Below are positions 11,989 to 20,676 of a stretch of DNA of 64,000 nucleotides, one piece after another (position 1 is the stretch's first letter; the number at the start of each line of letters is the position of its first letter). Source of the stretch: Herpetospermum pedunculosum (Eukaryota > Streptophyta > Magnoliopsida > Cucurbitales > Cucurbitaceae); the NCBI GenBank assembly GCA_028017165.1, contig CM051522.1:52608064-52672063 (forward strand), written 5' to 3'. The position numbers and the translations under genes are program-made. The notes under the pieces were generated by a model. The model was given only the letters and a program-made list of their open reading frames with translations, was not told the origin of the DNA and searched no databases.

Positions 11989-12010
11989 TTTTTTTTTTTT
12001 TTTTTTTTTG
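11989..12010. repeat. Poly(T) tract in the Tat-1 LTR
   Basis: An almost pure run of about 21 T near the outer end of the LTR. Its length may be unreliable in the assembly. Confidence 0.8.
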
Positions 12011-12138
12011 TTACTTTTCTCCAATTTTCGAAATTAATTAAAATACAAAAATAAAAAGTGAATTTACAATTTAAAAAAGACTCAATCAAATATGAATAAA
12101 AAAATAAAATATAAAGGTAAAAACATTAATAATAAACA

Positions 12139-12642
12139 AATGCCCGGACCAAATACGATGTCTACCGGATTGAACCGTGAGATTCCCATGTTTCGCCTGC
12201 AAGGTGCCCTTAGAGGTACCAATCCAATCGGAGGGCCATTTCATGGGAGTCAGAACATCTCAGTCACCATTTTTCTGGATAAAGAAACATAGGGCCATTC
12301 CCAACTTTGACATTCCAGTCGGTTGCACTATTGGAGTCGTCCTGTGCATTCTAAAAGTGGAGGGTCACACTTACGAGATTTGTTAAGAAGTTAGTGAATC
12401 TTTACTAAATACGATAACTAAGATGCTATTGGAATATGAGTTATTCTAGAGTTAGCATTTAGTCAACAATGTCTTTATTTAGTAAAGGAATGCTCGATTA
12501 CCAGTCGGTAGCGGCCATTCTGACCTACTAAAGTATCGTTGCGAAGTAAATAAAGAGTTTGGGTACTTTATTTGCAGCTAAACCTTTCAATTGGTTTAAA
12601 TAGGTTAAAATCGTTTCACTAATAGATTTACATTCTTTTTCA
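12139..12642 (+). other. Copia-1 leader (5' untranslated region)
   Basis: Non-coding. The part 12290-12642 is clearly related to the minus-strand Copia-2 leader at 60103-60460, sharing CCATTCCCAACT, a TCGGTTGCACT segment and a GATAACTAAG-like stretch before gag. The first 150 bp have no counterpart in the window. No methionine-tRNA primer site could be picked out. Confidence 0.65.
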
Positions 12643-12875
12643 GCATGTCAAGCTCGTTTATACAGCTTTTAGCTCACGAGAAATTGACAAGAGAGAATTA
12701 CGGGACCTGAAATTCGAACCTGAATACGATTCTGGTTCTTGAAGACCTAAGGTTTGTCTTAACGGAGGAATGTCCTCCTACTCCTGGCTCTAATGCTTCT
12801 CGAAGAGTTCGAAAGGCATACGATGGATGGATTAGGGCTAACGATAAAGCCCGAGTCTATATCTTGGCAAGCATG
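12643..12875 (+). pseudogene. Copia-1 gag, N-terminal part
   Basis: It starts with an ATG and encodes a copia gag N-terminus (SSFIQLLAHEK, then RFVLTEECPPTP and ANDKARVYILAS). It parallels the Copia-2 gag in length and residues. A TGA in the NYGT-stop-KFE segment replaces what is tryptophan in Copia-2. The frame runs into the target site GCATG and resumes after Athila-A at 25688 with the residues expected next (QDVLAKRHEVMVSANEIM). Confidence 0.85.
12871..12875. other. Target-site duplication of Athila-A, left copy (GCATG)
   Basis: GCATG directly before the LTR start TGTTAAG. The matching copy is at 25688-25692, directly after the LTR end GCAACA. Confidence 0.95.
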
Positions 12876-13069
12876 TGTTAAGTCTCTGAAAATGACTTAT
12901 TTAGGACCCATTTAGCTTAAGAAGATGTACACATTTAGGTGTTTTTGTTAGCATTTAGCCTAAACCTATGCTTTAATATGAGAATTAGAAGAAGGTAGCT
13001 AATTTAGGACTTATGCACAATAGGTAGAAAAAGGGTTGAAAACCGAAGGAAAAGAATGAAAAAATAAAC

Positions 13070-13108
13070 ATTGCGAATGAATTGCGAAATCATTGCGGTG
13101 ACCGCAAT
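13070..13108. repeat. Phased ATTGCG motif, three-unit version
   Basis: ATTGCG begins at 13070, 13081 and 13092, exactly 11 bp apart. The last is the left arm of the palindrome ATTGCGG-TGA-CCGCAAT (13092-13108). Other copies in Athila-A: 14235-14262, 18860-18887 (in pol), 20507-20533 (degenerate), 22816-22843, 24166-24204 and 25331-25358. Copies in Athila-B: 39597-39624, 40751-40778, 45350-45377, 46997-47023, 49307-49334, 50681-50708 and 51835-51862. Confidence 0.9.
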
Positions 13109-13252
13109 TATTCAAGTTAAAACCGTAAGTTGGCTGATCTTTTTCTGTTTAGATCCGACTTTTCAGGGATTCGTTCTTTCTCCTCCATCCATTCTGATAT
13201 ATGACGTTGAAGATTGATGGTTCTCCTTGGCCCAAACGCACCTGCAAACTAC

Positions 13253-13260
13253 TATAAAAG
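13253..13260 (+). promoter_or_regulatory. TATA box, Athila-A 5' LTR
   Basis: TATAAAAG, about 380 bp into the LTR and followed by GGGGTC. The same box is found at 24349-24356 in the 3' LTR and at 39769-39776 and 50853-50860 in Athila-B. Confidence 0.75.
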
Positions 13261-14597
13261 GGGGTCAAAGTCGGAGGTTCAGTCATCACTCGAAGCGCAG
13301 AAGTCTTCTCGCAGTCCACCATTTCCATCTGTTTTCCTTTGCCGTCTGTTGGAGTGAGAGTCTCAGCTGTTGGAATCGATAATCTGATAGGAAGGAGAGA
13401 AGATTCTTCTTCTCTCTCGATTGGATTCATCCAAGCAAGGCTGACTTCTCATCACCATCATTCGAGGCGACTGCCACGAAGTTTTCCAGCAATCTTTACT
13501 GTTTTTCTGTTCTGTCTCCTCATTTCCATTTCTGATCACTGTTGTTCTTAGTTTAGAGTTTTAATTACTGCATTTCGTTGTTGTCTGTCTTGGTTTCATT
13601 TCTTTCAAAGCTTTCTATTGTCATTCAAACACTCAAAGGAATCAAAGTACAATTCTGCATTTTACAGTTTCTATCTTGTTCTGCTACGGTTTTGTCTTGC
13701 TGTTTTAAAGCACATTTCTCTTCTAAGCATGTCTGTTTTATCTACCCTTTCTGTTCTCCATGTATCCATGAGTAGCTAAATCACTTAGGGGCATGCTAAT
13801 GACAGAACTATAGGCTAAAAAACGTGCATCAAGTATGTAGGATAGCTCTCGAATCATTGATTGTATGTAAGCTTCATCCCACGGGCAATTTCGATTGGCC
13901 ATCCATTTTGTCCAAAGAACTCCTAACCTCTGGAAGGAGTAAGAGTTCAGAGTCATATAATCATGCTAGCCTTTCATGGTAATCAGGAAACGGCCTAGGA
14001 ATAGGCGTTTCCCTAGTACAAACTAAACACTCCTGCTTAAATAAGATGCTTGAGACCTTACTTTGAAGTCGAGTAAACTTAAGACTCTAATGCATGGAAT
14101 CGGACGATACTTGAGATAGAGTGAGTTTGATGTATAGAGAGTTGATCCAAAGCTTGGTAATCGTAATAAACTGCCTATAGGATAGTCATTAGTAGCCCTT
14201 AATTCACCCATCTACACACTTTTGTTGCTATTTAATTGCGGAAACATTGCGGTCCTCGCAATTCCTGCTAAGTTGTTATTCTGTTAGCTGCTTTCTCCTT
14301 TGTTCATCAGTTCCATCTCTTGTCCTTTGAGTTTAATTTCAACTTCCATTTGTTTATGTTATATTCCTTTATACATTCAGCAAAACTTAGGTAATTAAAA
14401 ACCAATTTTACCCCCTCAAATCCACCCCATCTTTCTTAACAAAAACACTTCGAGAATAGCTAAAAACAAGTCTCTGTGGGAAAACGAATGAAATATACTT
14501 ACTACTTGCTATAAGACCATGTATGCTTGCATGTTCTGAGTGCTCTCTCCCTCCTATTTATCATTTTTGTTAACACATTGAGCACGCAACAAGTTTT

Positions 14598-14616
14598 TGG
14601 CGCCGCTGCCGGGGAC
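14598..14616 (+). other. Athila-A primer binding site (tRNA-Asp type)
   Basis: TGGCGCCGCTGCCGGGGAC, six bases after the LTR. It matches the complement of a plant tRNA-Asp 3' end as I recall it, apart from one or two positions. This is the primer expected for Athila elements. Confidence 0.88.
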
Positions 14617-14700
14617 TTATTTTAAGTGAAAACGAAGTTTGTTAAGTCTGAAACATCAAATTATTTTCCATTGAATTTGATCCATCTTCATTTCTTTTTC

Positions 14701-14702
14701 AG
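14701..14702 (+). promoter_or_regulatory. Possible splice acceptor just before gag
   Basis: A pyrimidine-rich run ends in TTTCAG directly followed by GTACC, 20 bp before the gag ATG. Athila-B has a matching TTTTGCAG at about the same distance. This would fit a leader intron, but no donor was fixed. Confidence 0.35.
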
Positions 14703-14721
14703 GTACCATTTAGGGTAGTTT

Positions 14722-17700
14722 ATGAATGAGACTCCAAGTAGTGATCTAGAGTTCAACCCTGAGCCCGAGAGATTACTTAGAGCTAGGAATAGAGCCAAGA
14801 AACGTCTCTTTAAACAAACCCTTTTACCTCCAATCATTGCAGAGACTACAATTCCTCCGCAATTACCTCAAGAAGAAATGGCTGGAGTAAATCAAAACCT
14901 GGTGCCTGTCACTCGCAATCCCATTGAAATAGCGAATGACAAGGATAGCGCCATCCTTTCATATTTAGTACCTATGCCTGGGGAGCTGAACCCCAGCATA
15001 ATCCGTCCTGAAATCACTGCCAACTCATTTGAGTTAAAGCCAGTGATGTTCCAAATGTTGTCCACTGTGGGACAATTCTTTGGAATAGAAAATGAGGACC
15101 CCCATAATCACCTTAGGAACTTCCTAGGAGTTAGTGACACCTTCCTAATCCCTGGAGTTTCCCAAGAAGCCCTGAGGCTATATCTTTTCCCTTACTCTTT
15201 GAGGGACAAAGCCAAAACATGGTTAAATTCTTTACCCTCAGGATCTGTCCGCAATTGGACAGATTTAGCAGAAAAATTCCTAGTCAAATACTTCCCACCT
15301 GATAGGAATTCGACCTTTCGTGATGATATCATAAAGTTCAAACAAGCTCCAAGTGAGTCTCTTCACGAAGCTTGGACAAGATTCAAAGATCTTCTTCTTA
15401 AATGTCCACATCATGGCATCCCATGGTGTATCCAAATAGAAGTCTTCTTTAAAGGATGCAACCCCAGCACCAGACAAGTTTTAAATTCATCTGCTGGAGG
15501 TTCTATGTTGTCCAAGAGTTACAACGAAGCTTATGAGATCTTGGAGAAGATCTCAACATCTCACTGTAGGTGGTCAGACGATCCAGTAGAGCCAACTAGG
15601 GCTCAAGACAAGGATGCTCTAAGCGCCATGAGCACCCAAATAAATGCCCTGACCAACTTAGTCAAGCAAATGGCTCAGGCCAATCTCCAAACCAGTGCCA
15701 ATACCGCCACAACCATGTCAATGGGCACCCAACCAAGTCAAGGCGAGGCACCAATCTGTGGATTCTGTGGGGAAGGGCACCCTTATGAATATTGCCCTGG
15801 GAATCCATCCTCGGTCTGCTATGTAGGAAGCCAGCAGCAGCCAAGGAACAACCCTTACTCACAAACTTATAATCCTGGTTGGAGAAACCACCCTAACCTG
15901 TCATGGGGTGGCCAACAGAACACTAACCAAAATCCTAACCAACCAAGGCCGAGTGGAACACCTGGTTTCACTCCCCAACATAACCAATCAATGTACCAAA
16001 AACCTTACAATCAACCTGTAGGATCTTCTGTAGAAAACCTACTCAAGGAATATATAGCTAAGAATGATGCTACTCTTCAGAGCCAGCAAGCTACTCTTAG
16101 GAGCCTGGAAAACCAAATAGGCCAATTAGCCAATGAACTTAAAAGTAGGCCCCAAGGTAGACTCCCTGCTGACACCGAGGTACCAAGGAGAGATGGCAAG
16201 GAACAAGTTCAAGCAATTGAACTCAAGAGTGGAAGACCATTGGTGAGCAACACGAAGGACACACCAAAGAGAGTAGAGAACACTGAGTCTAGTGCTCCAC
16301 TGGAGTCTCTGCCAAGCCAAGGTCCACCACCAACTAGCACATCAGGAGCCAGGCTAGAGCCAATTGATGAGGACGTAGAAGAAATTCCAAGGCCTCCACC
16401 TATCTTAAGGCGTCCGGATGTGCCTGCATATGTGCCACCACCCCCATACCCTCGAAGGCTTAAGAAGAAGCAGGAACAGGAAGTTCATTTTAATAAATTT
16501 TTAGAAATACTTAAGCAAGTGCATGTTAACATTCCTTTTGTAGAGGTTTTACAGTCTATGCCTTCATATGTAAAGTTTTTGAAGGACATTATTACTAATA
16601 AAAAAATAATTGGTGAGTTTGAAACAGTGAACCTCACCGAGGAGTGCAGTGCCATCCTCCAGAACAAGCTGCCCAAGAAGGAGAAGGATCCTGGTTCCTT
16701 CACCTTACCTATAGAACTTGGAGGCAAGCACGTGGGCAGAGCGCTTTGTGACCTGGGCGCCAGCATAAATCTCATGCCCCTGTCCCTATTCCGCCAGTTG
16801 GGAATGGGAGAAGCACGTCCAACTACTGTCACTTTACAACTAGCAGACAGATCCATTGCATATCCAGAAGGTAAAATTGAGGATATTCTAGTTAAAGTTG
16901 ACAAATTCATTTTCCTTGCAGATTTCATTGTCCTGGACTATGAGGCAGACAAGGAGGTTCCCATCCTGCTAGGTAGACCATTTCTAGCCACAGGTAGGGC
17001 ACTAATAGATGTTCAGAAAGGTGAGTTAACTATGAGGGTTCATGATGAAGAGGTAAAATTTAGTGTTTATAAAGCTTTAAAGTATCCCTCTGACCTTGAA
17101 TCCTGTGCTAGCATGGATGTTGTTGACTCACTAATGGAAGAACAATTAGAGCATGTACTGTTAACCAAGCATGCTAGTGAATATGTACAAGTAGATGTAG
17201 ATGACTTAAATGTATCTGACATAATGAATATGCCTGTAAATAACCCTCAACATGTATGTATGAATATAGATTTAACTGATAGAACTGTAAATCCTTTGAA
17301 ACCCTCCATTGAGCATCCACCTATTTTAGAACTGAAACCACTACCTACTCACCTCAAATATGCATATTTAGGAGATAATGACACGCTGCCTGTAATCATT
17401 TCTTCTAAACTAAGTGAACAGCATGAGGTTGATTTAATTTTACTGCTTAAGCAACATAGGAAGGCTATAGCATGGACTATTGCTGATATTCGAGGCATTA
17501 GCCCTTCTTATTGCATGCACAAAATTATATTAGAGGAAGAGCACACACCTAAGGTAGATCACCAGCGTAGGTTAAACCCCTCTATGAAAGAGGTAGTGAA
17601 GAAAGAAATAATAAAGTGGTTAGATGCAGGAGTGATTTTCCCCATAGCTAGTAGCCAGTGGGTGAGCCCCATCCAATGTGTACCTAAAAAGGGGGGAATA

Positions 17701-20235
17701 ACGGTGGTAGTCAATGAGAACAACGAACTGATTCCAACAAGGACTGTCACAGGGTGGAGGGTATGTATGGATTACAGAAAGTTAAATAAAGAAACTAAAA
17801 AAGACCATTTCCCTATACCGTTTATTGACCAGATGCTAGACAGAATAGCTGGTAGAGCCTACTATTGTTTTTTAGATGGGTACTCTGGCTATAATCAAAT
17901 TACTATAGACCCTAAGGATCAAGAGAAGACCACCTTCACTTGCCCTTTTGGAACGTTTGCCTTCCGCAGAATGCCTTTTGGCCTATGCAATGCACCGGCA
18001 ACTTTCCAAAGGTGCATGATGGCAATCTTCTCTGAGTTGGATGAGTCCATGATAGAAATATTCATGGATGACTTCTCAGTCTTTGGGGACTCATTTAAAA
18101 CCTGTCTAGAGAACTTAGGACAAGTCCTGACTAGGTGTGAGGAGACCAACCTAGTCCTAAATTGGGAAAAGTGCCATTTTATGGTAGATGAAGGGATTGT
18201 CTTAGGACATAGAGTGTCAAGGGCAGGTGTAGAAGTGGATAGGGCAAAAATAGAGGTCATAGAGAAGTTGGTAGAGCCCCAGAACGTCAAAGCCATTAGA
18301 AGCTTCTTAGGGCATGCTGGTTTCTACAGAAGGTTCATTAAGGACTTTTCTAAGATAGCCAAGCCTCTGTGCGAGCTTCTAGAGCTAAATAGACCATTTA
18401 TCTTCTCTAAGGAGTGTGTAGTAGCTTGGAAAACCCTTAAGGAAGCACTAGTCACAGCACCAATCATAGTCGGACCAAATTGGGATCTCCCATTTGAGAT
18501 GCTATGTGATGCCAGTGACTATGCTGTAGGAGTCATGTTAGGACAGAGAATTGACAAGCTCACACACCCTGTCTATTATGCTAGTAAGACCTTGAATGAG
18601 GCTCAATGTAATTATACAACTACAGAGAAAGAGATGCTTGCTGTAGTCTTTGCTTGTGAAAAATTTAGAAACTATATTGTAGGAACTAGGACCATTGTAT
18701 ATACTGACCATTCTGCTTTAAAATATCTTATGAGAAAGGCTGATGCTAAGCCTAGATTGATTAGATGGGTGTTATTGCTGCAGGAATTTGATTTGGACAT
18801 TCGGGACAAGAAAGGTTGTGAAAACGTGGTTGCAGATCACCTGTCTCGATTGCAGCATAATTGCGAAAAAATTGCGGAGACCGCAATTTCTGATGCTTTT
18901 ATAGATGAACATGTATTTGCTTTGGCTCATCGTGAAAACGATGAGGAACCTTGGTTTGCTGACATTGCAAACTTCCGTGCATCACAGGTATTGCCAGTGT
19001 TCAAGGGAGGACAAGAGAAGAAGAGGTTCCTTCATGAAGCAAGGAAATTCATCTGGGATGACCCCACACTTTACAGAACCTGTGCTGATGGGTTATTGAG
19101 GAAGTGTGTTTCAGCTGCTGAAGCGAAGTCTGTGCTACAGCACTGTCACTCATCTCCTTATGGTGGACACTTTGGTGGCCAAAGGACAGCTGCGAAGGTA
19201 TTTCAGAGTGGCTACTACTGGCCAACAATCTTCAAGGACGCACACGACTATGCCCACAACTGTGACGAGTGCCAAAGGACAGGTAATCTCAGTCGCAAGG
19301 ATGAGATGCCCCTCACCTACATCTTAGAGTTGGAGCTCTTTGATGTGTGGGGCATTGATTTCATGGGGCCATTCCCTCCATCATCAGGTAACCTGTACAT
19401 TTTAGTAGCAGTAGACTACGTGTCCAAGTGGGTAGAAGCCAAAGCATGTCCTAATAATGATGCTAAAACAGTCACTAACTTCTTGCATAGGCACATTTTC
19501 ACTAGATTTGGGACTCCTCGTGCTATCATTAGTGATGAGGGGTCGCATTTCATTAATAAGGCTATGGAGAAGATATTGGCTAAATATAACATTAGACATA
19601 GGGTAGCTACTCCCTATCACCCACACTCAAATGGTCAAGCTGAGATTTCCAATAGGGAGATAAAGAACATCCTAGAAAAGGTAGTTAAACCTAATAGGAA
19701 AGACTGGTCATTTAAGCTTGAGGATGCACTTTGGGCTTATAGAACAGCATATAAGACACCCCTAGGCATGTCTCCCTATAGGTTGGTGTATGGCAAGGCC
19801 TGCCACTTACCACTTGAGTTAGAAAACAAGGCATTTTGGGCCATGAAAGAATTGAATTTTTGTGTAAAGGATGCGGGGACATTGAGATCTTTGCAGCTAC
19901 ATGAACTTGATGAGCTTAGGCATATGGCCTATGAGAATGCCAAAATGTATAAAGAAAAGACCAAAATATGGCACGACAGTAGACTTAGGATCAAAGACTT
20001 TAGGAAAGGCCAACTTGTCCTATTATTTAACTCACGTTTAAAGATATTTCCAGGCAAACTAAAGTCTAGATGGTCGGGTCCATTTGTTGTTACTAATGTC
20101 TTTGTTCATGGTGCAATAGAGATAAAGAACTTGCAGCAAGGTCAGCCATTTATGGTCAATGGTGCTAGGTTGAAGCACTACTATGAGGAAGGGGATGTGA
20201 AGACTCTCTCGGCTTTCCTCTTGACTGAAGCATGA
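14722..20235 (+). CDS. Athila-A Gag-Pol polyprotein
   Basis: One open frame of 1837 residues, Gag and Pol fused without a shift. The Gag domain lies at about 110-265. A zinc knuckle at 346-358 is spaced C-x2-C-x3-H-x4-C (CGFCGEGHPYEYC), one residue shorter than the usual form, as I recall for Athila. A charged linker (450-600) precedes the protease, with active-site Asp 677 in DLGAS and a later LLGRPF. RT has FMDD at 1114-1117. RNase H begins near Asp 1263 (CDASD) and ends about ADHLSRL. The integrase has an N-terminal His/Cys zinc site and catalytic Asp1546, Asp1605 and Glu1641, spaced D-58-D-35-E. No chromodomain is seen. The start follows a pyrimidine tract and is shared with Athila-B. All key residues are present. 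Confidence 0.95.
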   Translation: MNETPSSDLEFNPEPERLLRARNRAKKRLFKQTLLPPIIAETTIPPQLPQEEMAGVNQNLVPVTRNPIEIANDKDSAILSYLVPMPGELNPSIIRPEITANSFELKPVMFQMLSTVGQFFGIENEDPHNHLRNFLGVSDTFLIPGVSQEALRLYLFPYSLRDKAKTWLNSLPSGSVRNWTDLAEKFLVKYFPPDRNSTFRDDIIKFKQAPSESLHEAWTRFKDLLLKCPHHGIPWCIQIEVFFKGCNPSTRQVLNSSAGGSMLSKSYNEAYEILEKISTSHCRWSDDPVEPTRAQDKDALSAMSTQINALTNLVKQMAQANLQTSANTATTMSMGTQPSQGEAPICGFCGEGHPYEYCPGNPSSVCYVGSQQQPRNNPYSQTYNPGWRNHPNLSWGGQQNTNQNPNQPRPSGTPGFTPQHNQSMYQKPYNQPVGSSVENLLKEYIAKNDATLQSQQATLRSLENQIGQLANELKSRPQGRLPADTEVPRRDGKEQVQAIELKSGRPLVSNTKDTPKRVENTESSAPLESLPSQGPPPTSTSGARLEPIDEDVEEIPRPPPILRRPDVPAYVPPPPYPRRLKKKQEQEVHFNKFLEILKQVHVNIPFVEVLQSMPSYVKFLKDIITNKKIIGEFETVNLTEECSAILQNKLPKKEKDPGSFTLPIELGGKHVGRALCDLGASINLMPLSLFRQLGMGEARPTTVTLQLADRSIAYPEGKIEDILVKVDKFIFLADFIVLDYEADKEVPILLGRPFLATGRALIDVQKGELTMRVHDEEVKFSVYKALKYPSDLESCASMDVVDSLMEEQLEHVLLTKHASEYVQVDVDDLNVSDIMNMPVNNPQHVCMNIDLTDRTVNPLKPSIEHPPILELKPLPTHLKYAYLGDNDTLPVIISSKLSEQHEVDLILLLKQHRKAIAWTIADIRGISPSYCMHKIILEEEHTPKVDHQRRLNPSMKEVVKKEIIKWLDAGVIFPIASSQWVSPIQCVPKKGGITVVVNENNELIPTRTVTGWRVCMDYRKLNKETKKDHFPIPFIDQMLDRIAGRAYYCFLDGYSGYNQITIDPKDQEKTTFTCPFGTFAFRRMPFGLCNAPATFQRCMMAIFSELDESMIEIFMDDFSVFGDSFKTCLENLGQVLTRCEETNLVLNWEKCHFMVDEGIVLGHRVSRAGVEVDRAKIEVIEKLVEPQNVKAIRSFLGHAGFYRRFIKDFSKIAKPLCELLELNRPFIFSKECVVAWKTLKEALVTAPIIVGPNWDLPFEMLCDASDYAVGVMLGQRIDKLTHPVYYASKTLNEAQCNYTTTEKEMLAVVFACEKFRNYIVGTRTIVYTDHSALKYLMRKADAKPRLIRWVLLLQEFDLDIRDKKGCENVVADHLSRLQHNCEKIAETAISDAFIDEHVFALAHRENDEEPWFADIANFRASQVLPVFKGGQEKKRFLHEARKFIWDDPTLYRTCADGLLRKCVSAAEAKSVLQHCHSSPYGGHFGGQRTAAKVFQSGYYWPTIFKDAHDYAHNCDECQRTGNLSRKDEMPLTYILELELFDVWGIDFMGPFPPSSGNLYILVAVDYVSKWVEAKACPNNDAKTVTNFLHRHIFTRFGTPRAIISDEGSHFINKAMEKILAKYNIRHRVATPYHPHSNGQAEISNREIKNILEKVVKPNRKDWSFKLEDALWAYRTAYKTPLGMSPYRLVYGKACHLPLELENKAFWAMKELNFCVKDAGTLRSLQLHELDELRHMAYENAKMYKEKTKIWHDSRLRIKDFRKGQLVLLFNSRLKIFPGKLKSRWSGPFVVTNVFVHGAIEIKNLQQGQPFMVNGARLKHYYEEGDVKTLSAFLLTEA
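18860..18887 (+). repeat. Phased ATTGCG palindrome embedded in pol
   Basis: ATTGCG at 18860 and ATTGCGG-AGA-CCGCAAT at 18871-18887, again 11 bp apart. It encodes the linker right after RNase H (QHNCEKIAETAI) without breaking the frame. Athila-B has the same copy at 45350-45377 with different spacer bases (ACC) but unchanged arms. Confidence 0.9.
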
Positions 20236-20676
20236 CAAAAAGAACGAGAGAGAACGAGTGGTTACTGTGCTCGTTTAGTCAAGGCCAATGCCTTAGTTTA
20301 TTTTTTCTGTTTTTCCGATTATCGTTTGTATGATTTGTGGTGTGTTTTTAATTGCGTATTTAATGTTTGTTTGATTTGTTTTTGTAGGGAATCGAAAGAG
20401 GGGATCAAGGAGAGTAAATCCCACTTTAAAAATCAAGAAACGGTTGAGCCAAATAAAAGATACGGACGGGCAAAGTTGGAGATTTCAATGAAATAATATC
20501 CCTGGAATTGCGTTAAAATTGCTGGATCCGCAAAAAGAGCCGTTGGGATTTTATCCGTTGCCTTTATATCCGTTGGAAGCCGCTCGATCGTTACGATTAT
20601 CTCTCTCTTTGCTCTCCAAGAATTCAGCGATTCTCTCCATCTTTGATTCCTCTCCCAAGATCTTCAAGAATCAGCA
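20236..20676 (+). other. Gap between Athila-A gag-pol and ORF2
   Basis: 441 bp without a gene. It holds a strong acceptor-like site at 20386-20387, where a pyrimidine tract ends TTTTTGTAG followed by GGAATCGA, and a degenerate copy of the ATTGCG motif at 20507-20533 in which the 11-bp spacing is kept. Confidence 0.75.
20386..20387 (+). promoter_or_regulatory. Putative 3' splice site for an ORF2 subgenomic RNA
   Basis: TTTGATTTGTTTTTGTAG followed by GGAATCGA. Athila-B has the same arrangement at 46876-46877. Gyp-C has TTTTTGTTAG followed by GAATCGA at 55552-55553. Splicing to express the distal ORF is known for some env-bearing plant gypsy elements; here it is inferred. Confidence 0.5.

Larger units (their letters stand above)
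1..12138 (-). mobile_element. Tat-1: Ty3/gypsy Tat/Ogre-type retrotransposon, partial and decayed
   Basis: The element reads right to left: LTR (9795-12138), tRNA-Arg-type primer site, long leader, an extra ORF, gag, protease, RT, RNase H, a second archaeal-type RNase H and integrase, cut by the window edge. The second RNase H, the extra ORF before gag and the primer site starting TGGCGACTCC are known marks of the Tat/Ogre lineage. Nonsense codons and frameshifts occur in nearly every gene, so this copy is dead. Its right end abuts the Copia-1 leader at 12139, with AATGC (12139-12143) as the candidate target duplication. The other end is outside the window, so this cannot be confirmed. Confidence 0.9.
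9795..12138 (-). repeat. Tat-1 5' LTR
   Basis: About 2.3 kb between the primer site and the Copia-1 leader. The minus-strand start would be TGTTTATTATT at 12138. The inner end next to the primer site is not a clean CA, so that edge is approximate. It contains a segment around 9955-9985 (GGGAAGGTGCTAGCACCCTA) typical of Tat/Ogre LTRs, a TATA box, a GC-rich repeat block and an AT-rich minisatellite. Stretch 10090-10740 is very AT-rich with no recognisable feature. Confidence 0.75.
12876..14591 (+). repeat. Athila-A 5' LTR (1716 bp)
   Basis: It starts TGTTAAGTCTCTGAAA and ends GAGCACGCAACA. A TATA box lies at 13253, and copies of the phased ATTGCG motif lie at 13070-13108 and 14235-14262. Short open frames on both strands recur in all four Athila LTRs but follow simply from sequence identity. 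Confidence 0.97.

Noticed and set aside
13149..13430. 93-residue antisense frame present in all four Athila LTRs
   Set aside because: It recurs only because the LTRs are near-identical. It overlaps the promoter on the opposite strand, has no recognisable domain, and the substitutions between copies change residues freely.
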